Positions 25,620-37,930 are shown, counted from the stretch's first letter. The stretch is DNA of 64,000 bases from Aplectana chamaeleonis (GCA_029168955.1 JAPDOI010000066.1:817001-881000), one strand, 5' to 3'. Program-made: numbers and translations. Notes: generated by a model from the letters alone, not told the origin.

Positions 25620-25918
25620 TCAGTTGGGTCCGACACATTTTCCCCGGCGCTTGGAGCACTCCAAGTTGGATCCAACACAGTTTTTTTTTGGCGCACTCCC
25701 AGTTAGGTCTCACACACTTATCGGCGTTTGGCGCTCTCCCAGCGGAGTCTTGCACACGTTCCCGGCTCTGCGCACTCCCACCTGGGTCCCACACACTTTC
25801 TACGGCGCTTAGCGCACTCCATATTGGGTCCAACACAGATTTCCCGAGCTCGGCGCACTCTGAGTTAGGTCCCACATACTTTAATCGGTGCTTGGAGCTC
25901 TCACAGCGGAGTCCTGCT
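25620..25918. repeat. degenerate ~41-bp tandem repeat, about 7 units
   Basis: Each unit follows GCGCACTCC-AGTTGGGTCC-CACACACTTT, with variation. Units start near 25621, 25663, 25701, 25741, 25780, 25821 and 25862. The array stays open in several frames on both strands because the unit lacks stops, so the encoded Trp/Ser/Pro peptides should not be read as a gene. Confidence 0.8.
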
Positions 25919-26912
25919 TATGGAGGATTGCCTACTCGTTGGCAAGAGCGTACGCGCAAGAAGAAGTCGTCTACAACTGCCGTCATCCTTCCGAAGTAAA
26001 AGGTCCCCAACTATCTCAGACAATAGCAGGCCCCGGGCGCAACCGGCTCCTCCTCTCCCCGCCCACTGCAACCGAAACGCAGAGCAGGTTATATTCGAAC
26101 TTGCGGCGCGTGCCGGTTGTGATTGCAACGAGCAGTGCGTTCAGGTTGCTCTCCGGGCCACATGCCTTGACTGACGCGCGCATTTCGAAATAGGATGAAT
26201 CAATTGAAACAAGGAAGAGCATCTGGGCTTCCTGCGATTTTTTAGTGGGATTCTAACTGTTTCTCGTGTGGGCTTGTAATTGATTTCCTCTGCTTCATTT
26301 GTGCTCAATATTCGACCATCCTAGAATTCACTATATTCTTCATATTTGTGCTGTATTAGGACTGTATTCAAAAAATGAAACTTTAACATGACTTTCCGAA
26401 CGCATTTTGCAAATATTCATGAAGGGAATTTTTCGGATTTATTCAACAATTTGGAAAAAATGAGAAAAACGAATCGCTCGGATATTTAAACTTAATCATC
26501 CACTACGAAAAATCAAAAAGTCCGAAATCGGAAAGTCAATTGATTCGGAAGGGTTAATTGGATTCAATACGCATTTTGAGTATTCTAAAATACGATATTC
26601 AGCTTATCATCTGTTTCCTAGTGAAATTTATTGCCATTCATCGCGTGCATATGCTGCCGTACGCTGCGTCTCCTTCTTAACACACCTTCTCGCTGACTCT
26701 ACCCTCGCTCCGCACAAGCGCGCAAGGGAACAGAATAAATTTGGCTTGGTACCAGATGATACCTATCTGTTCGCTCTAATTTAGGCAACGATTTCCCAAG
26801 GAAATTCAGTAGAGTGGGGTAATTCGGTGAATGTGTGGAAATCGTTGGATTCTTCCTTGAAAAATCGATTAGCTAAAATGGGTGCGATAATCGATCAGCG
26901 AAGCGTCTGAAC
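25919..26912. other. no gene recognised
   Basis: GC-rich at the left with overlapping short frames, AT-rich after about 26220. No exon with convincing splice signals, no inverted-repeat ends and no LINE homology were seen. Confidence 0.4.
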
Positions 26913-27065
26913 CAGGGATGAGCGGAGTTTTGCGTTCCGAAACCCGCATTTCCGCGTGTTTTCAGGCGTTTCGCGCCCGATTTCCGAAACTCGAGAAAAA
27001 AACTTTTGTTCAGAAACCCGAAAACCGATCTCAGAAATTTCATATTTTTATTCTGCTCATCCCTG
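26913..27065. mobile_element. hAT MITE, 153 bp
   Basis: Ends are exact inverted repeats CAGGGATGAGC / GCTCATCCCTG. A perfect 8-bp target duplication GTCTGAAC is at 26905-26912 and 27066-27073. The interior is built of short CGTTCCGAAACCCG / TTTCCG motifs. Confidence 0.95.
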
Positions 27066-27249
27066 GTCTGAACCACTTCGAGGTATCAATTTTGCAACTG
27101 TGTAGCTTAAATCGGTTTATAGTATGCGCCCGGGGCGCAACTCTCGTCGGTAGCACCCAGAGCGCAACGTATGCGGCCTGGATCGCAACATATGTGGCCC
27201 GGAAATTGCCAAATTTGTCACCCTGAGCGCAACATGGACGCGACTCTGG

Positions 27250-28470
27250 GTGCATTCGGGGTGGGCTCAAGGCCTGCTATTGCCTGAGATACCTCCTAGA
27301 ATTCACTGTTCGCGAGTCCTGGAGCCAATTTTTTCGGTTGTGGGTCAGCATAAACCGGCGCTGCTGATTCGTTGTCTACTCATCCGTGCCGGAATCGAAG
27401 CAAACCCTGGACCCCCTCGTCGGATTCGATGGCCCTGTACCCAGTGTGGTACTTCGGCAGCTGCAGGGAGCGTCCAATGTATTAAGTGCAGGAAATGGAC
27501 TCTTTTGAGGAAATGTTCCGGTCTCAAGTCCTTCAAGGATGCGGACAGCTCATACGTGTGCCCGAACTGAGTAGCCGTGCCGGCATCTGAACCTCAACGT
27601 TCAAGTCCCGGTTCTCTGAAAATAATCCAACGGAATATCAATGGTTCTCGAAACAAATCAGCGGAACTAGAAACTCTCGCATACCGCATAGGAGCTGGCA
27701 TTGTGGGACTTCAAGAGACTAATCTGGATCCCAATCACGGATCACCGGTTGTTCGAGGCTACACATGCCTGAGAAACGATAGAACGAGCTCTGATGGAGG
27801 TGTGGCTTTTCTGGTTAGAAGCGACTTACAGTGCAGTGTGATCACTCCAACAACTAGCGATGGCACCATGGAATGCATCTCCATAGCTGTGGAAACGAAG
27901 GCTGGTTCTGTTCACATTCACAACCTCTACTCTCCGCCAAGATTCTCATGCCCACCCTCATACGAGCTGTCTATCGCCCAATTCCTGACATGCGGGAAAT
28001 CTACAATCGTCATGGGAGATTTCAACGCGCAAAGCCCTCTATAGTGAGAGGATGAAGAGGACCAACGTGGACTGGACCTTGAAGAGGAGTTAACGCAGTC
28101 CAATTTCGTGATTCTCAATGATGCCCCTCACCCTACTAGGAAGCCGATATGGAAGACCCTCGTCACCGGACCTCTCGCTGTGCTCACAGGACTTAGCATC
28201 GTCAGTAGTTTGGGACACCGTGAACACAGGGGCGAGTGACCACCTACTGATCCTGATGGAGTTCAAAAGGGAGGCCCTCATATCTTCCTCACCGAGAACC
28301 ACGTTCGTTGATTTCAAAAAAGCGAACTGGTTCAAGTTTTCGTCTGTGCTGGAACAGCAGTCTGCTGGTTTTGACCTTTTGGCAAATCCACTGGAGATGG
28401 TTCGATTCCTGACATCAGCCGTAAGGACATCAACGTCACAATCTATCCCTAAGGGTAGGGGTAAGGCTTG
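27250..28470 (+). mobile_element. second 2A-bearing LINE family, 5' fragment without RT
   Basis: Leader with GIEANPGP (27391-27414), then a Cys cluster (CTQC...CIKC...C...CPN) resembling the PHD finger of the GAA-tail LINE, though a TGA replaces what should be the last Cys codon. The endonuclease carries IIQRNINGSRN, GLQETNLD, IVMGDFNAQ, RPSSPDLSL and GASDHLLILMEF. A frameshift lies near 28040. Homology ends at about 28470, before any RT motif. This is the reverse of normal 5' truncation and implies a deletion or recombination. It is diverged from the abundant family. Confidence 0.75.
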
Positions 28471-28809
28471 AACCGGGGAGGAGCGAGGTCCTTGAATGGA
28501 CTCTTATTGCTCCGAGAAATCACGATTTTGTATAGTTTCTAGTTTTCGGCGAAAAATTATGCGACCGCCAACTCCATTGCCCTGTGCAACAGCCTGATTT
28601 CTCCTTGCTTGGGGCATGGCTATCAAGATTTTTTTTCGAAATTTCGTTGGATATTGGGTTTCCATGGATATGCCAAATATCTCTGGAATTGGTTCTGAAT
28701 TGAAATACAGATTCAGTGTCTCTTACATTTTGATTGAAAACTAATCACGAAGTTGTTTTTCTGCTATCGCTTGGCCGTAATGTCTGAAATGTACTAATTC
28801 CGGTTTCAG
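28471..28809. other. no feature seen
   Basis: AT-rich, no LINE homology. It ends in the pyrimidine-rich acceptor CCGGTTTCAG of the next exon and is probably intronic. Confidence 0.4.
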
Positions 28810-28979
28810 TGTCTGGTTTTCATATGTATGTATGGCTGTGGAAGGATTTCATGTTGATCTCACTGATGAGGAGAAGGTGTTAGTGTCTAGTCCAGAAAAA
28901 TGGTTCAATCAAGCTCCTGATCAGAAAGGCGCCACGTTTGATGCAGCCTTACAGCGTTGGAAAGAGCGACATGGTGAAG
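28810..28979 (+). CDS. putative host-gene exon 1 (upstream of ePHD exons)
   Basis: Bounded by acceptor GGTTTCAG and donor GTATAG. The open frame includes VDLTDEEKVLVSSPEKWF and ALQRWKERHGE, acidic then amphipathic, with no known domain. An ATG lies at 28832, but the frame is open to the acceptor. It ends one base into a codon and joins in frame to 29057. Its membership of the ePHD/RING gene rests on strand and splice phase, so it may belong to a separate gene. Confidence 0.5.
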
Positions 28980-29056
28980 GTATAGACGCTTGTTTCGGCA
29001 TGCCTAGTTAACAGCACATAAAGATGTTTTTTTTTGTTTTGAGGTTGTTTTTTCAG

Positions 29057-29150
29057 ATAAAGTACGTAGCAGGAAATCCGCAGCAAAGAAGGATTCCAGA
29101 GGGTACCGCTTGCCAAGAGTGACCGCTTCGGTTCTTCGACCTGATAAGAG
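29057..29150 (+). CDS. putative host-gene exon 2 (basic linker)
   Basis: Acceptor TTTTTTCAG, donor GTGTTT. Read in phase with the previous exon it gives a Lys/Arg-rich stretch (KVRSRKSAAKKDSRGYRLPR). It ends two bases into a codon, exactly what the exon at 39718 needs. A single 10.6-kb intron or extra unseen exons could separate them, with LINEs G-H-I filling the gap. Confidence 0.5.
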
Positions 29151-29737
29151 GTGTTTTTTGCTGAAATTCCGGTCATTTAATAGCAAAACAGGACAAAAGA
29201 TTTGTATTAGTTGATTTTGTCCAATAGAATTCATCAGATTTGGTATTTTTGTGTGCTTTGCCGCTTACTGCCAGAATTTTCTCCGTCCGAACATTGTCCA
29301 AAGAGAACATTTGAGGTGCTGAACGCGACTGTGAGGCCCGTTTTCTATTTTTTTCGGAAGATTACGTTAGGTTACGGTATTTATACCGTAGATCGATGTT
29401 TTAGATTTCGCTGAATCTTTACCCGGAGTGGTTTTTCGATGTGCTGATCATGAATTCGTCATCCCTTGGTGAAGTTGCTAGACTCAGTGAATTCTCTTTA
29501 GCGTTTCTGCTTGAACTCAGTCAGCAGTGTTGTGATCTTCTCGGACCAGGGTACGGCGCGAGGTTTGAGGCCTCAAAAGGGGGAGGGGTCTGGTCCTCGT
29601 GGTCTGGGGGGGGGGGGTAGAGGTTGAAGCGAAAATTGGGAGCACCACTCCACCCCGGTCGTTGTAATTCATGAACGTTAGAGTGGTAAAGTATATGAAA
29701 TAGTATTATTATTAGTTTCTTGAAACCTGTTACCTTA

Positions 29738-30197
29738 AAGGCACAGTCCAAGCTCAGGGGTAATTCTCGATATTGTATTCCGGCCACCGTGTATAGCAAC
29801 CCTGCCAAGCCCGAAATTTCAATTCGCTCAATGAAGCGAGAAAAAGGGGGAAAAAGTGGGAGAGAAAATGGGTAACGCCCACCGACAAGCTTCCGGTCTC
29901 AATACTGAAGAGAAGCGCGATCGATTTTGATCCCAATCTATGTTCTTCCGCTTGTTTTCGGTCTGGCTTTATACTGGGACCTGTTTCAAAATTATGGCTG
30001 CGAATAACGAGGAAAAACAGGCTCGGGACAACACGTCCGCGAACTTCCCGCCGTTCAGATTCAGAATCTTTGAGGAGCCATTACTCTGTTAGTAGTGAGT
30101 TCTGAGCGATTCCGGGGACATCACTGTGATCAGCGTGAAATTCTGTCTAAGACAAGCAAGAAAATAAAAATTCGATTCTGAGGTTGAACTGTGTCAT
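29738..30197. mobile_element. MITE with AAGGCACAG ends, copy 1
   Basis: Begins AAGGCACAGTCCAAGCTCAG and ends in the inverted relative TTCTGAGGTTGAACTGTGTC, flanked by TA (or TTA). The same family occurs at 56388 and, interrupted, at 58251-63293. Internal 'GCAACCCTGCCAAG' and 'GAATCTTTGAGGAGCC' blocks are shared. TA/TTA targets suit Tc1/mariner or PIF/Harbinger MITEs; no transposase is present. Confidence 0.8.
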
Positions 30198-30318
30198 TAA
30201 GGGACAATTGAGCACGAACCGCTCATATGACCGCGCTTGCAGTAAGGCATCTTGTGTAATTCGCTCATATTGAAAGGAAGGCGATGGTATGAGCAAAGGA
30301 TTTCGATGAACTGAAGGC

Positions 30319-30381
30319 TGATGACTCGGATGCGGAGATCTTTGGCATCTTGTCGTCGAAAAAGCTCTTCAGCGTCACCAG
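30319..30381 (-). mobile_element. 63-bp antisense RT fragment of the GAA-tail LINE
   Basis: Minus-strand translation LVTLKSFFDDKMPKISAS matches the RT thumb of the other copies. It abuts the 5' end of copy G. No partner fragment was found beyond G, so G's target duplication could not be established. Confidence 0.7.
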
Positions 30382-33300
30382 GTGCTGCCGAGATGTCGTA
30401 CGTTCGTGCCGTGGCAGTGTGGAGGAAAGAAGATCACCTCCGTGCAAACAGACGTCATCCCCTCCACGAAGAGGGTTTTTGTCATGGGAGAGGTGCTGGC
30501 CGGCCGCAGCTCTCCTTCGGATTCTACTGCTAAGGGCCGGCGTGGAGAGGAATCCTGGACCCGCTCAGAAGTACCTATGCGCCACGTGCGGCAAGGGTGT
30601 CACATGGAGGAAAACAAGCGTCCAGTGCTTTGGATGCCAAAGGTGGGTGCATCTCTCCTGTTCGGGTCTCAGTTCTGTGAGGCATCACGATCCTTTCTTC
30701 CGTTGTGTTCTGTGCTCTGCCCCCAGTAACTCTGATTCCTCATTTACCAACCGCCCCCTCTCTAGTGTGCATATTAACCTCAATGGCCTTCGTGCCCAGT
30801 TGTCTGAACTCTCTCTTTTTGCTCGTACTCATCATCCTGATGTCATAATGGTTCAGGAAACCAAACTTTCTCCTTCTACTACCGCACGTCACCCTAACAT
30901 TCCTGGCTACACTGCTTATCATGCTCCAAGGTCAGCTCTCGGCGGAGGAGTTTCCACTTTCGTATTATCAAATCCACCCTCTCATATCATACCAAACACA
31001 CCAAAGGACGGTACTCTCGAGTACCTACCTATCCATCTCCCTCCTAAAACACCTATATCTCTTTCTAATATCTATATCCCTCCTACCACGTCCTGTCCCC
31101 AATCTTATGACCCTATTCCCTCACTCAAGCAGTTGTACAACTGCTCTCTTTCACCCTCTGTTGTCTTCGCAGGCGATTTCAATGCTCATACATTCTGCTC
31201 GTCGCTTGACACTGACGCTAGAGGAGAAGACGTCGAAGAATGGGCGGAGGAGTGCGATCTGGTCATTCTCAACGATGATCAGCCCACTCGTCTCCCGGCC
31301 AACGGCCGATCCTCTAGTCCAGACATCTCTCTTGTATCATCTAATCTCTCCATTGCCTGCTCTTGGTCTACCGCTACAACTCTGTCCAGTGATCATATCC
31401 CCGTTTTTGTCCATGTCGATCTCTCTAATTCTCTTGCTCCTTATTCAGGTATCCGTCAAAGGTCTTATCTTAATCTTTGCCTTGCAGACTGGCGCTTGTT
31501 CAGGGAGGTGGCACTTCGCCATGTGGATGACTACCCATGCAATGGAAACGTGCACCAGAAAGAGCGTCACTTGACGGACGCGATTCGCAAGGCAATGAAA
31601 GCCGCCATTCCGGAGGGCCGAGTTAAGACCTTCTTTCCCAATGTCACCAGGGAAATCTTGGAGAAGATAAGGACAAGGGATGCAAAGAGAGTGGCAGATC
31701 ACCTGGATCCGACCATTGGTGAGCTGGATAGCGAGATTAAGCGAGATCTGGACAAGCACAAGAAGGAGTGTTGGGAGAAATTCACGGAGAAGATGAATTT
31801 CAAGAGTGATGGAGCGTCAACTTGGAAAGTTCTAAAGAAGATCTCGGACAAGAGCACCTCCACCAACTATTCTACGATCGAGTTCGAGAATGGAGTCTTC
31901 AAATCGGGAAAGGAGGCTGCAACTGCTCTCGGAAAGAATTTTTTCATAACTCAGGCTAAGAGAGGGAAACAAAATTGAGTGACTGTAAGAGAGCTCTGTA
32001 AGTTGCCACTCATGAATGAAGCAGAAGCAGTGACGCCCGCGCAGATTGAAAAGGTGGTAAAAGAGATGCGCAACTCGAAGGCTGTAGGGCCGGATGGCAT
32101 TAGTCCAGCGATCTTGAAGAAACTGCCGACTGAGATTATGCCATTCCTGGCTGACGTCATCAACACATCCTTTCGCACGTGCATCGTACCCCAAGACTGG
32201 AAAATGGCAAGCGTCGTTCCGTTGCCTAAGGCAGGTAAATCATCATCGACGGCTAAGGGATACAGGCCAATAAGTCTGTTATCACCAATCGCAGAGGTCG
32301 CTGAGAAACTGGTCGTCAAGGAGCTTGCCGAGCATACTAACAATCAGCAGCACCAGCATGGATTCCGCAAATTACACTCTACCACCACGGCGCTGCTGGA
32401 GATTGTGAGCTATGTTTTGGATGGCTTCAACGCCACCAAACCTCAAGGCACTGTTGGAGTAGCCCTGGACCTCACGAAGGCGTTTGACACTGTCAACTTG
32501 GGCATACTGTCTGAGAAGCTATTGAGGTCCACCATCCCGCCTTGGCAGAAGCGATGGATTACAGCACTCATCAAAGGGCGCCGAGCAAAGTGCTGTTTCA
32601 GGGACATGTCTCTAATAGCATCCCGATCGCTGCCGGTGTCCCTCAAGGAGGAGTCATATCGCCTGCTCTGTTCAGTCTGTACCTGGAAGATTTGCCCGTC
32701 CCCCCAAGTGACATCAAAGTCGTTGCGTATGCGGATGACATCACCATCTTTTGCCGGGACAGAGACATTAATGTAGCTGCACGCAAGATCGCAAGACCTC
32801 ATCGTTCTGAAGAGCTTTCTCGATGATATGATGCTCACTGTATCTGCCGCTAAATCATCTGTATCAGTTTTCTCCACTGACCCTAAGGAACACTGCGCTC
32901 ACCCCGTTGTGAATTGGGAAGACGCTCGTCTGCCTGCTGCACGTTTTCCTAAGCTGCTCGGCCTAGTATTGGATCCTTCGTTGAGGTTCCACAAGAATAC
33001 TGAGCAGAAACAGGCTACAGTGAAAGCAAAGCTCAACGTCCTACGAGCTCTGGGAGGAACGTCGTGGGGAAGTAGCAAGGAGACAATTTTGACCACCTAC
33101 AAGGCTATATTGCAGCCGGCGTTGGAGTACGCTGCACTGGTATGGCAGCACATGATATCGGATTCATCGTGGACAAAGATGCAGCGAGTCTAAAATGCTG
33201 CTCTTCGGATTGCCACAGGGTGTGCTAAAAGCACCCCAGTGGAACATCTTCATGATGAAGCCCGAATTCTGCCAGTTAAGGAGCACTGCCAACTCCAAGC

Positions 33301-33836
33301 GCAGCAACTGGTTATTAACATTGTCAATCAGCCTGACCACCCATTAAGAAGGATCATGAATCCCGTGAGAGAGAGACATATCAGAAGGCCTTTTGCGGAT
33401 GCTCCCGAGAAAGTTAATATACAAAGATGGACGGACTCCCAACTGGATCGTCTGCGTCTTTTACGTGCGGAGCACACCAAGTTCGTCACGGATCACTTGA
33501 GTAGGATGACCGTCAATCCCATATTGGGGGTCGCACCACCCATAGTCAGCGACACCGAGATGGAACTCGGTAGGCGGACTAGAAGTACCCTTGCCTCGTT
33601 ACGCTGCGGTCATTCCCCTATGCTAATGTCATTCTTGCATAAGATCGATCGCAGTAAGCCGGATGAGTGCCCGGACTGTGGTAGCCGTGGCCACACAACT
33701 GAACACCTATTCGAATTCCCAAAGAGGCCTACCACTCTTACAACAATGGATTTGTGGACGAATCCGGTTTCAGTCGCCCGTTTCTTCAACCTTTGACAAA
33801 AACCTTCCTGCGGCTGCAAAGAAGAAGAAGAAGAAG
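30382..33836 (+). mobile_element. GAA-tail LINE copy G, full length; first of a tandem array
   Basis: Starts TGCTGCCGAGATGTCG and ends GGCTGCAAAGAAGAAGAAGA plus further GAA. About 3.45 kb, like B, C, F and L. It is followed without spacer by the truncated copy H. Confidence 0.92.
30389..33796 (+). pseudogene. LINE G polyprotein, several lesions
   Basis: 2A-like GVERNPGP at 30539-30562, PHD finger (CATC/CFGC/H/CVLC), endonuclease (QETKL, FAGDFNAH, SSPDISLVSS, SSDHIPVF) in one 540-residue frame. It ends at a TGA at 31976-31978, where other copies have Arg (NRVTVREL). RT follows (LDLTKAFDTVN), a frameshift near 32590 separates YADDI, and another lies near 32800. A TAA lies at about 33192. The last frame (33239-33796) has the knuckle CPDCGSRGHTTEHLFEFP, in which the final Cys has become Phe. 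Confidence 0.88.
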
Positions 33837-35923
33837 GATAAGAACAAGAGAGCATGCTGGGAGAAGTTCACTGAAAAGCTGAATTTCAAGGCGGACGGAA
33901 CTACGACGTGGAAAGTGTTGAGGGAAATTTCCGGAATGTCCGCTCCCCCGATGAGCTCCACTATTGAGTTCGAGGAGAACGTCTTCAAATCAGGGAAAGC
34001 GGCTGCTTACGCACTCGGCAAGAATTTTTTCATCACACGTACCAAGCGAGGCGTGCAAAACAGAGTCACGGTTAGAGAGCTGAGCCGGTTGCCGCTCATG
34101 AACGCATCTGAGGCCTTTACTCTCACACAAGTAGAGAAGGCTATCAAAGAAATGCGGAATTCGAAGGCTACCGGACCTGACGGTATCTCCCCAGCCGTCC
34201 TGAAGAAGCTTCCCACGGAACTTCTACCGATGCTCGCAGATATCATTAACACTTTTTTTCCGGACCTGCACTCTACCCCAAGCTTGGAAGACAGCCAATG
34301 TGGGACCGTTGCCAAAGCCAGGCAAGTCCCAAAGCACGGAAAAGGCTTTCGACCAATAAGCCTGTTATCGCCCGTCGCTAAATTAGCTGAAAAGTTGATC
34401 GTGACGGACCTGGCTGATCAAAATGAGCGACAGCAGCATCAGCATTGGTTCAGGAAACTTCACTCTACTACTACTGCTCTATTGGAGATCGTGAGCTTTG
34501 CGGTCGATGGGTTCAACATGAGAAAGCCCCTGAGAACGGTGGCCGTCGCCCTCGACCTGAGCAAAGCGTTTGACTCTGTTAACTTGGGACTGCTGTCCGA
34601 GAAACTGTTCAAGTCGTCGCTACCATTATGGCAGAAGTGATGGATTGCAGCGTTCACGAAAGGCCGCCGGGCTAAGGTTCTGTTTCAGAATCACGTATCC
34701 GATAGCATTTCAATAGCAGCCGGTGTTCCGCAAGGCGGAGTGTTGTCCCCTGCCCTATTCAGCCTGTATCTTGAAGACATTCCCGAGCCTCCCAATGATG
34801 TAAAGATTGTTATGTATGCCGACGACATCACCATCATGTGCCAGGATTGTGACCTGCAGATAGCCGTTAACAAGATCAGCGCGTATCTCGTCGAGTTGAA
34901 GCTCTTTCTCGATAATATGATGCTCACAGTCTCTGCTGCAAAATCCTCTGTTTCAGTGTTTACAACAAACACCAAGGAACACAGTGCCCATCCAGATGAC
35001 AAATGGGATGGTGACCTGTTGCCAGCAGCAAAATTCCCCAAGCTGCTTGGCCTTATTCTTGATCCGTCACTGAAGTTCCACAAAAACGCGGAACAGAAAC
35101 AAACAGTCGTCAAGGCTAGGCTTAATACCTTGAGAGCTCTCGGAGGAACATCATGGGGAAGCAGCCGAGAGACTATATTGAGAACCTACAGAGCAATACT
35201 TCAGCCGGCTCTGGAATATGCGGCACCAGTGTGGCAGCACCTGGTGTCTGACAGCTCCTGGAATAAGCTGCAGCGTTTACAGTAAGCTGCGCTTAGATTT
35301 GCTACCGGTTGTGCAAGGAGTTCCCCGGTGGAGATCTTTACGCGGAGGCCTGCATATTGCCGGTCAAGGAGCATTGTGAGCTCCAGGCACAGCAGATGTA
35401 TATTAATGATCTGAGACAGCCGAATCATCCGTCAAAGAGAATCATGAAGGCCCATAAGAGAGAGGTCGATCAGGACGCCGTTCGTTGATGCTCCTCGTAA
35501 AGTTGATGTACAGAGATGGGCCGACTCCAGCATGGAAAGACTTCGTCTTTTGCGTGAGGAGCTTACCCAGTTTGTTCGAGGATATCTAGCGAAGGTGGCT
35601 GTGAACCCTATCTTGGGAACAGTGCCGCCTCGGGTTTGCGAGTCCGAGTCTCAACTCGGCAGACGAGCCAGATGTGCTCTTGCCTCGCTGCGCTGTGGTC
35701 ATTCTATTCTGCTCATGTCGTACGTCAATAAGATCGACAGCAGCCGACCAGACGCATGCCCGGACTGTGGTGCTCCCGTACACGACACGGCGCACTTGCT
35801 CATGTGCCCGAAGAGAACTACCTCCTTAACCACAATGGACCTTTGGACGAATCCTGTGAAGGCCGCCCAGTTCATCAACCTACGACAAAAACCTTTTTGA
35901 GGCTGCAGAAGAAGAAGAAGAAG
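33837..35923 (+). mobile_element. GAA-tail LINE copy H, 5'-truncated
   Basis: Joined directly to G's GAA tail. Begins in the linker between endonuclease and RT (ACWEKFTEKLNFKADGTTTW), contains RT with VALDLSKAFDSVN, GVPQGGVLSPALFSLY and YADDITIM, and ends in AGAAGAAGAAGAAG. Stops at 34639 (TGA in QKxW) and near 35283, plus frameshifts near 34310 and 35330-35500, inactivate it. Confidence 0.9.
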
Positions 35924-37258
35924 GCCTACTATCAGAGAGTCTGCTGAAGTCTACCATTAAGCCATGGCAGAAGCGGTGGGTAACTGCCTTCACTAAAGGA
36001 CGTCGGGCAAATGTGCTATTCTAGGGACATGTTTCAAATAGCATCCCCATCGCCGCTGGTCTCCCTCAAGGAGAAGTTTTATCGCCTGCACTTTTCAGTT
36101 TATATCTAGAAGATCTGCCCGTTCCCCCTCAAGACATCAAGGTCGTTGCATACGCGGATGATATTACTATTCTGTGCCGAGATCGCGATATTAAGGTAGC
36201 CGCCAGTAAGATCAATGACTACTTGATCGAGTTGAAATGTTTCTTCGATCGCAAAATGCTCACAGTCTCTGCCTCCAAATCATCCGTCACCGTCTTTTTC
36301 ACTGATAATGCAGACCACAGTGCCCATCCTACGGTGAAATGGGACGAAACTCAATTTCCGGCCACCCGATTCCCCAAACTACTTGGACTCGTGTTGGATC
36401 CTTCGTTGAAGTTTCATAAGAACACTGAGCAGAAGCAAGCCACAGTGAAAACAAGACTCAATGTCCTGCGTGCTCTAGGTGGAACGTCCTGGGGATGCAA
36501 TAAAGAAACTATCCTGACCACGTATAAGGCTATTGTGCAGCCTACCTTGGAGTATGCTGCGCCAGTCTGGCAGCACATCGTGTTGGACTCATCTTGGTCC
36601 AAGCTGCAGCGCGTCCAAAATTGTGCTCTGCGAATTTCAACAGGCTGTTCTAAAAGCTCTCCAATTGAGCACTTACACGCCGAAGCTCGCATATTGCCAG
36701 TTAGAGACCACTGCCAACTCCAGGCGCAACAAATGTACATTAACGTCGTGAAGCAGCCGAATCATCCATCGCGAAGAGTACTAAACCCGGTGAGAGAGAG
36801 AGTTGTTTCAGAAATCCTTTCGCTGATGCTCCGTCGAAAGTAGATGTGCAGAGATGGACCGAAGCACAACAAGAACGCCTCCGTCTCTTGCGCGCGGAGC
36901 ATACCCGATTTGTGAAGGAACATTTGAGCAGAGTTGCCATAAACTCAATCCTGGGAGTCGCACCTCCGAAGGTCAGCGAGACAGAGATGAAACATGGCAG
37001 GCGTGCCAGGTTTACCCTTGCATCGTTACGCTGTGGACACTCCCCCATGCTTATGTCATATTTGCATAGAATTGATAACAGCAAACCTGACGAGTGTCCT
37101 GATCGCGGTAGTCAAGGGCATACTACTGCGCACCTGTTCAATTGCCCGAAGAGACCGACTACACTAACGACAATGGATCTGTGGACGAACCCAGTGCTAG
37201 TGGCCGAGTTTCTGAACCTATGACAGAACCCCTCTCTGTGGCTGCAAAGAAGAAGAAG
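35924..37258 (+). mobile_element. GAA-tail LINE copy I, 5'-truncated
   Basis: Joined directly to H's tail. Begins inside RT (GLLSESLLKST equivalent), with GRRANVLF, a stop near 36022, YADDITILC, then the C-terminal region in two frames (36223-36843, 36846-37223) and the tail GCAAAGAAGAAGAAG. Very similar to C. The knuckle reads CPDRGSQGHTTAHLFNCP, with one Cys changed to Arg. Confidence 0.9.
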
Positions 37259-37930
37259 GGGATCGAACCCGACCGTATACGACGAACAGCAGCGCCTCCT
37301 GTCACTACGCCGGGTGGCGGACGTTCTGTCCCAAGGGGGGGGGCGGAGCCTAGGCGAGGTGCGAGCGAAGCGTGAATTACGGGAGTCGTCGACTCGGACT
37401 AATTACCGCACTTTACTCACTGCTAGGGCCAGACATTGTTATACGAGACGCTATCCAACAATGCAAACACAGGTAAAAGCGTTGTTGCGTGCTTGTGTCA
37501 AAGATATTCTTCGGGTGTCTTTGAGCATTGTGCAATATTAGTGTGAACGGTCTTCCTTTGGCAACTTGTGCCTATCTGTGATGACCGAGGTCGAACCTCC
37601 CATACACGTAATTTTAGGAGGCTTCCACATCTTCATTTGAATTGAATTAAAAGCAGGTTTCCAGAAGCATTTCTCTGGAAAATATTGAGAAGACCTAGCC
37701 GAATTTATTCTACAATTCGAGAATATCACAACGTCATTATTTGAAACCATTTAGTCTTTAAAAAAATCCAAACACAGTATTTTCTCTATTAGAAGAACCC
37801 CCCATTTGAAATACAAAAAAAGAGAACTTTGAATAATAGAAGTAAACCCTCTTTCCGAAGTACACCTCTATTACTAGCACAGTTCGGAAAAGGATGGGGA
37901 ATAAACATTTTGTCTGCAAAACAAGGCTTA

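Noticed and set aside
25588..25999. Overlapping protein-coding frames on both strands
   Set aside because: Explained by a stop-free ~41-bp tandem repeat.
30200..37300. CRISPR-like or satellite array
   Set aside because: The repeated blocks are LINE copies of different lengths with GAA tails, not short repeats with spacers.
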